Positions 42,525 through 50,525 of a stretch of 64,000 bases of DNA are shown in pieces. The DNA is taken from positions 124,001 to 188,000 of the forward strand of contig CAVYVO010000010.1 of the NCBI GenBank assembly GCA_963771985.1, given 5' to 3'. Numbering within the stretch: the stretch's first letter is position 1; each line of letters begins with the position of its first letter. A program made the position numbers and the translations under genes. The DNA is from Trebonia sp963771985. GTDB taxonomy: Bacteria; Actinomycetota; Actinomycetes; Streptosporangiales; Streptosporangiaceae. The notes under the pieces are model-generated. The model was not told the DNA's origin. It ran no database searches and saw nothing but the letters and a program-made list of their open reading frames with translations.

Positions 42525-44320
42525 GCCAGCGGGTCGACCTGCGCTTCAACGACCGCCCGGTGCGCGTCCCGCGCGGGGTCACCCTGTTCGACGCGGCGAG
42601 CTGGAACGGGATCGCGATCGACTCCACCTGCGGCGGGCACGGCACCTGCAAGAAATGCCGGATCCGGTTTCGCGCTGACCCGCCGGTCCCCACCAGCCTC
42701 GACGTCCGCGCGTATTCCGCGGACGAGCTGAAGCAAGGCTGGCGGCTGGCCTGCCGCACCGCCGCCACCACGGACGCCGACGTGGAGGTGCCGCCGCTGA
42801 CCACGCGGCCGAAGGCGGCGACCGTCGGCGTCGGCCGCCAGGTCATCCTCCGGCCCGCGGTCCGCAAGCGCTATCTGGAGCTCTCGGAGCCCAGCCTGAC
42901 CGACCAGGTCACCGACCTGGAGCGCGTGCTCGCCGGGCTGACCGACCTGGATCCCCGCGCCGACCTGCGCGTCCTGAAAACCCTGGGCCCGGTCCTGCGG
43001 CAGGCGGACTTCAAGGTCACGGCCGTCGTCGCCGGTGACACGCTGATCGCGGTCGAGCCGGGCGACACGACCGGCCGCAGCTTCGGCCTCGCCTTCGACC
43101 TCGGCACCACCACGGTGGTGGCCACCCTGCTCGACCTGACCACGGGCACGCCGGTGGCCGTGGAGTCGATGCTGAACAAGCAGCAGCCGTTCGGCGCGGA
43201 CGTGATCACCCGGATCAGCGCGACGATGCTCGACCCCGCCGCGCTGGACAAGCTGCGGGAGCTCGCCCAGGAAACCCTGGCGGAGCTCGCGGCCGCCGTG
43301 TGTGATAACAGCAAGGTCCAGCCGGGCGAGGTCTACGAGATCGCCCTCGCCGGCAACGCCACCATGGTCCACCTGGTTCTCGGCCTCGACCCCGAACCGC
43401 TCGGCGTCGCCCCGTTCATCATGGCCACCCGGCTGCTCCCGGAAGTCCGCGCGCTCGACCTCGGCGTCCCCGCCCACCCGGCGGCCCGCGCGGTGATCTT
43501 CCCGGCGTTCGGCGCGTACGTCGGCGGCGACATCACCGCCGGGCTGCTGGCCAGCGGCATGGACCGCGACCCGCGCGTCCGGCTGTTCATCGACATCGGG
43601 ACGAACTGCGAGATCGTCCTCGGCGGCCGGGACTGGCTGCTGGCGACCGCGGCCCCGGCCGGGCCCGCGTTCGAGGGCGCCGCGATCCGCTGCGGCATGC
43701 GCGCCGCGGACGGCGCGATCGAAGCGGTGACGATCGACGACGCCGGCGACCTGAAGCTCACCGTGATCGGCGACGCCGAGCCGAAGGGCCTGTGCGGCTC
43801 CGGCCTGGTGGACGCCGTGACCGCGCTGGTTGAGGCGGGGCTGCTCGACTCCTCGGGCCGCTTCGTCACCGACGACGAGGCCGCGCGGGTCGCGCCGCGG
43901 CTGGCCGGCCGGCTCGCCATGATCGGCAAGGAGCGGGTGTTCATGCTGCACGAGGGCAGCTACCTCGCACAGCGCGACGTCCGCGAGCTGCAGTTCGCCA
44001 AGGCGGCGATCGCCACCGGCTGGCGCATCCTCCTCGAGGAAGCCGGGCTGGCCGCGAGCGACATCAAGCAGGTCCTGCTGGCCGGCTCCTTCGGCTCCTA
44101 CCTGTCGCCCAAGAGCGCGATCCGCATCGGCCTCGTCCCGGACGTGCCGGTCAGCCGCGTCATCGCGGCAGGCAACGTGGCCGGCGAGGGCGCCAAGATG
44201 GCCCTCCTGTCCCAGCGCGAGCGCGCCGCCGGCCTCGCCCTGCTCGAGGAGGTGAGTTATGTCGAACTCTCCGACCGAGAGGACTTCAACGACCGGTTCA
44301 TCGACCAGCTCGGCTTCTAG
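42521..44320 (+). CDS. Corrinoid-reactivating [2Fe-2S]/ASKHA protein (RACo/RamA-like, DUF4445)
   Basis: A 599-residue protein that reduces accidentally oxidised Co(II) back to Co(I) with ATP. The N-terminal plant-type ferredoxin domain has Cys37, Cys43, Cys46 and Cys78 (STCGGHGTCKKC, then RLACRTA). A linker domain follows. The ASKHA actin-like domain begins near residue 190 with LAFDLGTTTVVATLLDLTTG and has EIALAGNATMVHLVLGL, RLFIDIGTNCEIVLGGRD, PKGLCGSGLVDAVTALVEAG and QVLLAGSFGSYLSPKSAIRI. All motifs expected for activity are present. It is needed because corrinoid methyltransfer inactivates in air. Confidence 0.94.
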   Translation: MSQRVDLRFNDRPVRVPRGVTLFDAASWNGIAIDSTCGGHGTCKKCRIRFRADPPVPTSLDVRAYSADELKQGWRLACRTAATTDADVEVPPLTTRPKAATVGVGRQVILRPAVRKRYLELSEPSLTDQVTDLERVLAGLTDLDPRADLRVLKTLGPVLRQADFKVTAVVAGDTLIAVEPGDTTGRSFGLAFDLGTTTVVATLLDLTTGTPVAVESMLNKQQPFGADVITRISATMLDPAALDKLRELAQETLAELAAAVCDNSKVQPGEVYEIALAGNATMVHLVLGLDPEPLGVAPFIMATRLLPEVRALDLGVPAHPAARAVIFPAFGAYVGGDITAGLLASGMDRDPRVRLFIDIGTNCEIVLGGRDWLLATAAPAGPAFEGAAIRCGMRAADGAIEAVTIDDAGDLKLTVIGDAEPKGLCGSGLVDAVTALVEAGLLDSSGRFVTDDEAARVAPRLAGRLAMIGKERVFMLHEGSYLAQRDVRELQFAKAAIATGWRILLEEAGLAASDIKQVLLAGSFGSYLSPKSAIRIGLVPDVPVSRVIAAGNVAGEGAKMALLSQRERAAGLALLEEVSYVELSDREDFNDRFIDQLGF

Positions 44321-44888
44321 CACAGAAATCATCGCCTGCGGCGCGCTCGCCGGGCATATCCGTGACATCGCCGCCCGCCGCGGGTGGCCGGTCACCGTCC
44401 GCCCGCTGCCCGCCCGCTTGCACAACCGTCCCGGGAAAATCCCCGTTTATACCGAACGGAAGCTGGCGTCTGCCCAGGCCGCAGGTTCCCACGCCGTGGT
44501 GGCGTACGCGGACTGCGGTACCTACGGGGCGCTCGACAACGTACAACGCCTTCCGGGCCTGCACTGCTACGACGTCTTCGCCGGCCCGGACCGGGTCGCG
44601 GAACTGCTCGCCGAGGAGCCCGGCACCTACCTGCTGACCGACTACCTGGTGCGGACGTTCGACCGCACGGTGCTCGCCGGCCTCGGCCTGGACAGGCACC
44701 CGGAGCTGTGGAACGACTACTTCGGCCACTACCGGCGGCTGGTCTGGCTCGCCCAAGAGCCGGCCCCCGAACTCGAAGCGGCGGCCACCCGGATCGCGGA
44801 CCTCTTCCGTCTCCCGCTCACCCGGGTTACCACAGGCCTCAGCCGCTTGGAATCCGCGCTGGCAGAGCTAATTGAGGAGTCACAATGA
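44259..44888 (+). CDS. DUF1638 protein
   Basis: A 209-residue protein typical of DUF1638: IIACGALAGHIRDIAARRGW, PVYTERKLASAQAAGSHAVV, ADCGTYGALDNVQRLPGLHC, then TDYLVRTFDRTVLAGLGLDR. GAGGAGG lies just before the ATG even though the gene overlaps the end of the reactivase by 62 nt, so the overlap is real. DUF1638 genes are regular neighbours of corrinoid methyltransferases. Biochemistry is not established; a role in corrinoid or methyl handling is inferred. Confidence 0.88.
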   Translation: MSNSPTERTSTTGSSTSSASSTEIIACGALAGHIRDIAARRGWPVTVRPLPARLHNRPGKIPVYTERKLASAQAAGSHAVVAYADCGTYGALDNVQRLPGLHCYDVFAGPDRVAELLAEEPGTYLLTDYLVRTFDRTVLAGLGLDRHPELWNDYFGHYRRLVWLAQEPAPELEAAATRIADLFRLPLTRVTTGLSRLESALAELIEESQ

Positions 44889-47386
44889 CAGACATACCGG
44901 CGCGGGCGAGTGCCGTCGTGATCGGGGCGGGCATCGTGGGGAACAGCCTCGTCCACCACCTGGCGCTGCTCGGCTGGCGCGACGTCGTGCTCGTGGACAA
45001 GGGACCGCTGCCGAACCCCGGCGGGTCCACCGGGCACGCGTCGAACTTCATCTTCCCGATCGAGTACTCGAAGATGATGTTCGAGCTGACCAGGGACTCC
45101 ACCGAGCAGTACAAGGAGCTCGGCGTGTTCACCGAGAGCGGCGGCATCGAGGTCGCCCGGACCCCGGAGCGCATGACCGAGCTCCGCCGCCGCCTCACCC
45201 AGGCCAAGGCATGGGGCATCCCGGCCGAGATGCTGACCCCGGAGGGCGTCCGCAAGCTCGTCCCGTACCTGGACGAGTCGGTGATCCTCGGCGGCGGGTA
45301 CTTCCCCACCGTCGGCGTGGTCGACTCGCTGCGGGCGGGCACGCTGATGCGCGAGCGGGCCCAGGCGGCCGGCGCGCTCACCGTGCTGTCCGGCGCCGAG
45401 GTCATGGACGTCACGGTGTCCGGCGGCCGCGTCCGGAGCGTCGTCACGACCGCGGGCGAGATCGCCGCCGGCAACGTGGTCATCTGCTGCGGCGTCTGGT
45501 CTCCCCGGGTCGCGCGGATGGCCGGAGCCAGGCTCGCGCTCACCCCGATCGTGCACCAGATGATCAGCGTCGGGCCGATCGCGCTGTTCGCCGGCACCAA
45601 GGGTGAGATTTCCTACCCGATTGTGCGGGACGTGGACAACGGGATGTACGAGCGGCAGCACGGCGGTGACATGGAGGTGGGCTCCTACGCGCACCGGCCG
45701 ATCATCGTCCCGCCGGACGTGATCCCGTCCAACGAGGAAGCCGCGCTGTCGCCGACCGAGATGCCGTTCACCGCCGACGACTTCGACCCGCAGCTCGAGC
45801 AGGCCCTCGAGCTCATGCCGGAACTGCTCGGCGACGAGCGGGCCGGCATTAGGTACGCGATCAACGGGCTGATCTCGATGACTCCGGACGGGCATCCGCT
45901 GCTCGGCGAGACCTCGGAGGTGCGGGGCCTGTGGTCGGCCGCGGCGAGCTGGATCAAGGAAGGCCCCGGCTGCGGGCGCGCCGTCGCCGAGCTGATGTCC
46001 GGCAAGACCCCGGCCGTGGACGTGCACGAGGCCGACGTCGCGCGCTTTCCCGGGGCGTCGCGGACGGCCGGGTTCGCCCGGGCCCGCGCCGCCGAGAGCT
46101 TCAACAAGATGTACGGCATCGTGCACCCGGCCGAGCAGTTCGAGTCCGCCCGGCCGCTGCGGGTGAGCCCGCTGCACGCACGGACGGCGGAGCTGGGCGC
46201 GGTGTGCTACGAGACCGCCCGCTGGGAGCGGCCGCACTGGTATGCCTGCAACGAGCCCCTGCTGGACAAGTACGCCGGGCGGCTGATGGAGCGGCCCGCC
46301 GAATGGGAGTCCCGCTGGTGGTCGCCGATCATCAACGCCGAGCACCTGGCGATGCGCGACGCCTGCGGGCTCGTCGACCTGTCCGCGTTCGCCGTGCTCG
46401 ACGTGACAGGACCGGGCGCGCTGGCCGGCCTTCAGTCGCTCGCGGTGGCGCAGCTGGACGTCCCGGCCGGCCGGGTCGTGTACACGTCGTTCCTCACCCC
46501 GGACGGCGGGTTCCGGGCGGACCTGACGGTCATGCGGCTCGGCGAGCACGCGTTCCGCGTCGTGACCGGCGCGGCGACCGGGATGACCGACAGGAAGTGG
46601 ATCACCGATCACCTGCCGGACGACGCGCGGCTGACGGACGTCACGTCCGCGTGGGCCACGCTGGGGCTGTGGGGACCGCGCGCTTGGGACGTGCTCAGCT
46701 CGGTGAAGCGCGATGGGGACGAGAGTCCGCCGCGTACGTTCGGAACATTCGAATTTATTGAAATCGGCGCGGCAGTCATTCTCGCCTCGAGGATCTCCTA
46801 CGTGGGCGAGTTCGGCTGGGAGCTGTATGTGCCCGCGGAGCAGGCCGGGTACTTGTGGGATCTGCTGTGGGAGGCTGGGCGGCCGCACGGGCTGGTGCCG
46901 GCCGGGATCGGCGTGTACGCCACGACAGCGCGGCTGGAGAAGGGCTATCGCGCCTTCGGCGCGGAGCTCACCCCCGACTACAACCTGGTCGAGGCCGGCC
47001 TGGCGCGGCCGCGGGTCAAGCCGCAAGAGTTCATCGGGAAGGCGGCCTACCTGGCCCAGCGGGAGCTGGCGCCCGCCGCCGTGCTCTGCACGCTGACCGT
47101 GGACTCCGTCGTGTCCGCCGACGGGACGCCCCGGTACATGCTCGGCGGGGAGCCGGTCCTCGCCCCGGACGGTTCCCGGCTGACCGACTCGCTGGGACGG
47201 CCGTCGTACGTCACGTCCGCGGGGTCCGGGCCGTCGGTGGGCAAGCACCTGCTCATGGCGTACCTGCCCCGCGAGTTCTCGGCGCCGGGAACCTCGCTGC
47301 TCGTGGAGTACATGGGCGAGCGGTATCCGGTGACCGTGGCGGGCTCCGGGGCCGTATTCGACCCGTCCGGGTCGCGGATGCGGTGA
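44885..47386 (+). CDS. Dimethylglycine/sarcosine dehydrogenase-like FAD-GcvT fusion
   Basis: An 833-residue two-domain enzyme. The N-terminal DAO-type FAD domain (about 1-400) carries the dinucleotide motif VVIGAGIVGNSLVHHLALLG and the late ITSMTPDGHPLLGETSEV-like segment. The C-terminal half (about 430-833) is GcvT-like: RDACGLVDLSAFAVLDVTGP, TSFLTPDGGFRADLTVMRLG, SYVGEFGWELYVPAEQAGYL, and AGIGVYATTARLEKGYRAFG, which bind THF. This architecture oxidatively demethylates dimethylglycine or sarcosine-like amines, giving methylene-THF and electrons to ETF, which is encoded next. The start overlaps the DUF1638 stop (ATGA). Confidence 0.92.
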   Translation: MTDIPARASAVVIGAGIVGNSLVHHLALLGWRDVVLVDKGPLPNPGGSTGHASNFIFPIEYSKMMFELTRDSTEQYKELGVFTESGGIEVARTPERMTELRRRLTQAKAWGIPAEMLTPEGVRKLVPYLDESVILGGGYFPTVGVVDSLRAGTLMRERAQAAGALTVLSGAEVMDVTVSGGRVRSVVTTAGEIAAGNVVICCGVWSPRVARMAGARLALTPIVHQMISVGPIALFAGTKGEISYPIVRDVDNGMYERQHGGDMEVGSYAHRPIIVPPDVIPSNEEAALSPTEMPFTADDFDPQLEQALELMPELLGDERAGIRYAINGLISMTPDGHPLLGETSEVRGLWSAAASWIKEGPGCGRAVAELMSGKTPAVDVHEADVARFPGASRTAGFARARAAESFNKMYGIVHPAEQFESARPLRVSPLHARTAELGAVCYETARWERPHWYACNEPLLDKYAGRLMERPAEWESRWWSPIINAEHLAMRDACGLVDLSAFAVLDVTGPGALAGLQSLAVAQLDVPAGRVVYTSFLTPDGGFRADLTVMRLGEHAFRVVTGAATGMTDRKWITDHLPDDARLTDVTSAWATLGLWGPRAWDVLSSVKRDGDESPPRTFGTFEFIEIGAAVILASRISYVGEFGWELYVPAEQAGYLWDLLWEAGRPHGLVPAGIGVYATTARLEKGYRAFGAELTPDYNLVEAGLARPRVKPQEFIGKAAYLAQRELAPAAVLCTLTVDSVVSADGTPRYMLGGEPVLAPDGSRLTDSLGRPSYVTSAGSGPSVGKHLLMAYLPREFSAPGTSLLVEYMGERYPVTVAGSGAVFDPSGSRMR

Positions 47387-47393
47387 CGTCGCG

Positions 47394-48155
47394 ATGGATG
47401 TTCTCGTCTGTGTCAAGCGGGTGCCGACGGTCGGCGGGACGATCGCTGTCGCGGCTGACGGGCTCTCGGTCGACACCCGGATGTCGGGGTTCACGATCAG
47501 CCCGCACGAGGAGTGCGCGGTTGAGGAAGCCGTGCGGCTGTGCGAGCGGTTCGGCGGCTCGGTGACCGTGGTGTCGCTCGGGCCGCCCGAGGCGCAGGAG
47601 CAACTGCGGTCATGCCTCGCTCTGGGGGCATCGTCGGCCGTGCTGCTTGAGACCGCCGGCGAGGAGTTCGGGCCGGCGGCGACCGCGGCGGCGTTGCACA
47701 CGGTGGCCGCGGCTGGCGGCTTCGACCTCGTGCTGCTGGGCAACGAGGCGGCCGACACCGGCGACTACCAGGTCGGCATCCGGCTGGCGCACCTGCTCGG
47801 CTGGCCGGCTGCGACGGGCATCAAGGCGCTGGCGGTGTCCGCCGCCCCGTTCACGGCGCAGGCCCGGCGTGAGTACGGGGGCGTGGCCGAAACGTTCACG
47901 GTGCCGCTGCCGGCCGTGATCACCGTGAAGGAGGGCATCAACCTGCCGCGATACCCGTCGCTGCCGGGACGCCTGCGGGCGAAGCGGGCCGCGATCACAC
48001 GGGTGCCCGTGGATTTCGCGCCCGACGCGGGCCTGCGGATGACCGCGCTGCGGGTGCCCGTGGCCCCGCGCCGTGCGGCGACGGTGCTCGGCCATGGCGC
48101 GGCGGCGGTGCCCGCTCTGGTTTCCGTGCTGGACGAGCTAGGAGTGCTGGGATGA
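47394..48155 (+). CDS. etfB: Electron transfer flavoprotein beta subunit
   Basis: A 253-residue EtfB. Conserved opening MDVLVCVKRVPTVGG, ISPHEECAVEEAVRLCERFG, VTVVSLGPPEAQEQLRSCLA, LVLLGNEAADTGDYQVGIRL and the signature VPLPAVITVKEGINLPRYPS. It accepts electrons from the flavoprotein encoded immediately upstream (7 bp gap) and overlaps the etfA start (ATGA). Confidence 0.94.
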   Translation: MDVLVCVKRVPTVGGTIAVAADGLSVDTRMSGFTISPHEECAVEEAVRLCERFGGSVTVVSLGPPEAQEQLRSCLALGASSAVLLETAGEEFGPAATAAALHTVAAAGGFDLVLLGNEAADTGDYQVGIRLAHLLGWPAATGIKALAVSAAPFTAQARREYGGVAETFTVPLPAVITVKEGINLPRYPSLPGRLRAKRAAITRVPVDFAPDAGLRMTALRVPVAPRRAATVLGHGAAAVPALVSVLDELGVLG

Positions 48156-49114
48156 CCGTATTCTGCCTGGTCGAGGTGGACCCGGACGGCGCGGTCGCGG
48201 ACGCCTCGCTGCGGGCGCTGACGCTGGCCAGGGAGATTCCCGGCGCGCTCGCCGCGGTTGTCTTCGGTGACCCGCCCGTGGCGGACCTGGCGCTCTACGG
48301 GGCCGGCGATGTGTACGCGGTGTCCGGGCCGGCGGGTACGCGCCGCAGGCCTGGGCGCGCGCGCTGGCGGGCTTGCTCTCCGACGGGGACGCGGTCCTCG
48401 CCGCTGCCACCGACCGGGGCAACGAGGTGCTCGCCCATCTGGGCGCCATCACCGGGCTGCCGATGGCGGCGAACTGCGTCGCCGTCTCGGCTTCGGCGGA
48501 CTCGGCCGGGTCCGCGGGCGGGGCTTACGCGATCGTCCGCCAGCGCTGGGCCGGGCTGCTCCTCGAGGAGGCCGTGCTCGAACGCGCCGGCCGCGCTGCT
48601 GACGGTCGCCACGGACGGGGTGCCCGCGGTACCCGCCGGTGTCCCGGGCGCGGCCGCCGTCCACTCGGTCTCGCCGGCGCTGCTTGACGGCGACTTGGCG
48701 GTGTGCGCCGCCGAGGCCCCCGCGAGTACGGGCGGCGCGTCCCTGGCCACCGCGCGGGTGGTCGTCGGCGGCGGCCGCGGGGTCGGCAGCGCGGACGGGT
48801 TCGCGTCGCTCGACGAACTCGCATCACTGCTCGGCGGGGTCGTCGGCGTCTCCCGCGTGGTGACGTCGGAAGGCTGGCGCCCGCACACCCAGCAGGTCGG
48901 GCAGACCGGCACCAAGATCACGCCGGACGTCTACCTGGCCTGCGGAATCAGCGGGGCCATCCAGCACATCGCGGGGTGTTCGGGGGCGCGGCACATCATC
49001 GCGATCAACACGGACCCGGTGGCGCCGCTTATGGCCCGCGCCGACTACGCGATCATCGGCGACCTGCATGAGGTGATCCCCGCCCTAGTCAAGGCCCTCC
49101 GCGACCGGTCGTGA
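48152..49114 (+). CDS. etfA: Electron transfer flavoprotein alpha subunit, with internal frame switch
   Basis: A 320-codon open frame. The start (MTVFCLVEVDPDGAVADASL) and C-terminal FAD domain (VVVGGGRGVGSADGFASLDE, VGQTGTKITPDVYLACGISG, AIQHIAGCSGARHIIAINTD, ARADYAIIGDLHEVIPALVK) are normal. Between about 48325 and 48590 the correct protein sequence (AGGYAPQAWARALAGLLSDG, NEVLAHLGAITGLPMAANCV, YAIVRQRWAGLLLEEAV) lies in another frame. The literal translation there is Arg/Pro-rich noise. Two compensating indels are needed. Either the assembly is wrong at both sites or the N-terminal domain is ruined. Confidence 0.85.
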   Translation: MTVFCLVEVDPDGAVADASLRALTLAREIPGALAAVVFGDPPVADLALYGAGDVYAVSGPAGTRRRPGRARWRACSPTGTRSSPLPPTGATRCSPIWAPSPGCRWRRTASPSRLRRTRPGPRAGLTRSSASAGPGCSSRRPCSNAPAALLTVATDGVPAVPAGVPGAAAVHSVSPALLDGDLAVCAAEAPASTGGASLATARVVVGGGRGVGSADGFASLDELASLLGGVVGVSRVVTSEGWRPHTQQVGQTGTKITPDVYLACGISGAIQHIAGCSGARHIIAINTDPVAPLMARADYAIIGDLHEVIPALVKALRDRS

Positions 49115-49142
49115 AGCCGCGCTCCGCCGCGCGGCCCAGGGG

Positions 49143-49162
49143 CCGCGGGCTGCGGCCCGCGG
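49143..49162. terminator. GC hairpin after etfA
   Basis: CCGCGGGC-TGCG-GCCCGCGG, a perfect 8-bp stem about 30 bp past the etfA stop, within a longer run of GGCCGCGGG repeats. Likely the operon terminator. Confidence 0.65.
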
Positions 49163-49275
49163 GCCGCGGGCCGGACAGAGCCGCGGGCCGTGGCAGATCA
49201 GAGCGTCTGCCGACCACACAGGTCACACTGTTCGCATCAGACGCGTTTCCTGGAGCGTACGAACACGGATGCGAA

Positions 49276-49323
49276 GATAATGGATCGAAATGCACATCCT
49301 GATGTGCATTTCGATCCATTATC
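49276..49323. repeat. 48-bp perfect palindrome
   Basis: Two 23-bp perfectly complementary arms separated by CT. The left arm begins GATAATGGATCG and the right arm ends CGATCCATTATC. It is A/T-rich compared with both flanks and lies between the etfA terminator and the cyclotransferase gene. Confidence 0.95.
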
Positions 49324-49357
49324 CTGAGAAGTTCCTTGTCTTAGGCCGCCACGGTAG

Positions 49358-50119
49358 GTGGTGGCGCGGGATAATCGGCTCGTGCGGTTTTACCGGGTGC
49401 GGGTAATGCGGAAGGTGCCGCATCCTGGACGCGGATTTACCCAGGGGCTGATCGCCGAGGGTGGCGCGGTCTGGGAATCGACGGGGAACTACGGCGAGTC
49501 CCTGCTGCGGCGGTACGAGCTCGGCGCTTCGGTCGCCGTGGCGGAGGCGCGGTTGCCGGCCGAGCTCTTCGGCGAGGGAATCTGCCGGGTGGGAAGCAGC
49601 ATCTGGCAGCTCACCTGGCGGGAGCGGGTCGCGCTGCGGTGGGACGCCGCGACGCTGGCGCCGCTCGAGAAGGTGAGTTACAACCGCGACGGGTGGGGGA
49701 TCTGCGCGGCCGACGGGGAGGTCGTGACCAGTGACGGCACCAGCGAGCTCGTCCGGCGGGATCCGGTCACCCTGGCGCCCCGGGCCGTGGTCCACGTCCG
49801 CTGCGCGGGCAGCCGGGTCCGGGGGCTCAACGACCTCACCTGGGCCGGCGGGCTGGTCTGGGCGAACGTGGCCGGCACCGCGCATCTCGCCGGCATTGAC
49901 CTCGCCACCGGTGAGGTCACCGACATCGTGGACGCGCACGCGGCGGCCGAGCGCCACTGGGCGGATCCGCAGGCGATCATGAACGGGATCGCGGCGCTCG
50001 TCCAGCCGGGCGAGCTCCTGCTCACCGGGAAGGGGTGGCGGGCGCTCCGTCAGGTGCGGCTGGTTCCCGACCGGGACCGGAGCCACCGGGAACTGCTGCT
50101 CGCCGGCGTGTCCAGATAG
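49358..50119 (+). CDS. Glutaminyl-peptide cyclotransferase (plant/bacterial type)
   Basis: About 245-253 residues; the GTG at 49382 (VRFYRVRVMRKVPHPGRGFT) is an alternative start. The five-bladed propeller family that converts N-terminal Gln to pyroglutamate is recognised by HPGRGFTQGLIAEGGAVWES, TGNYGESLLRRYELG, NRDGWGICAADGEVVTSDGT, VRGLNDLTWAGGLVWANVAG and NGIAALVQPGELLLTGKGWR. No signal peptide is present, so it may act in the cytoplasm. Its end overlaps the convergent gene by nearly 100 bp. Confidence 0.9.
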   Translation: MVARDNRLVRFYRVRVMRKVPHPGRGFTQGLIAEGGAVWESTGNYGESLLRRYELGASVAVAEARLPAELFGEGICRVGSSIWQLTWRERVALRWDAATLAPLEKVSYNRDGWGICAADGEVVTSDGTSELVRRDPVTLAPRAVVHVRCAGSRVRGLNDLTWAGGLVWANVAGTAHLAGIDLATGEVTDIVDAHAAAERHWADPQAIMNGIAALVQPGELLLTGKGWRALRQVRLVPDRDRSHRELLLAGVSR

Positions 50120-50522
50120 GGCGGAGCGGCCGGCCGACATAGCCGCCGTCGGTCAGCCCGGCCCATCGCTCATATACGTTCCACGCGCCGAAGTCGCCGC
50201 ACAGCACCCAGGACACGCCCGCCGCGGCGAAGTACAGCGGCAGCATCAGGATTCCGCCGGACCAGGCGTACTGCGTCGTGTGCCGTGCCTCGTGGCGGAA
50301 CAGCGTCGTATCCGCGGAGAGCGAGTCGAGGCGGGTCACGATCACGCTGCCCAGGGTGAAAGCCGGGACGGCCGGCACCGGCAGCCGGTAGCCGGTGCCG
50401 GCGAGCAACCCGTCCGCGGCGCGCGCCAGCCGGGCGCGGCCCGCGAGGGCCGCGCCCAGGCCAGCCAGCGTGGAGCCGTTGACCAGGTTGACCGCGAACC
50501 GCACACGATGCCGCGCGCGCAC
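50022..50522 (-). CDS. Conserved membrane-associated protein with HEARH motif
   Basis: A 166-residue protein. Residues 45-110 read VPAFTLGSVIVTRLDSLSAD, TTLFRHEARHTTQYAWSGGI, then a hydrophobic stretch (LMLPLYFAAAGVSWVL) and WNVYERWAGLTDGGYV. The HExxH-like HEARHTTQYAW is a recurrent feature of this actinobacterial family and may be a metal site. The last 30 or so residues overlap the cyclotransferase gene antisense and are Pro/Gly-rich, so the natural stop may have been lost. Confidence 0.72.
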   Translation of the reverse strand: MRARHRVRFAVNLVNGSTLAGLGAALAGRARLARAADGLLAGTGYRLPVPAVPAFTLGSVIVTRLDSLSADTTLFRHEARHTTQYAWSGGILMLPLYFAAAGVSWVLCGDFGAWNVYERWAGLTDGGYVGRPLRPIWTRRRAAVPGGSGPGREPAAPDGAPATPSR

Positions 50523-50525
50523 GGG

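Noticed and set aside
42503..44425. 640-codon minus-strand ORF
   Set aside because: Antisense of the intact corrinoid reactivase gene.
44729..47758. 1009-codon minus-strand ORF
   Set aside because: Pure antisense of the FAD-GcvT and etfB genes; Arg/His/Gly-rich, no family motifs. A high-GC shadow.
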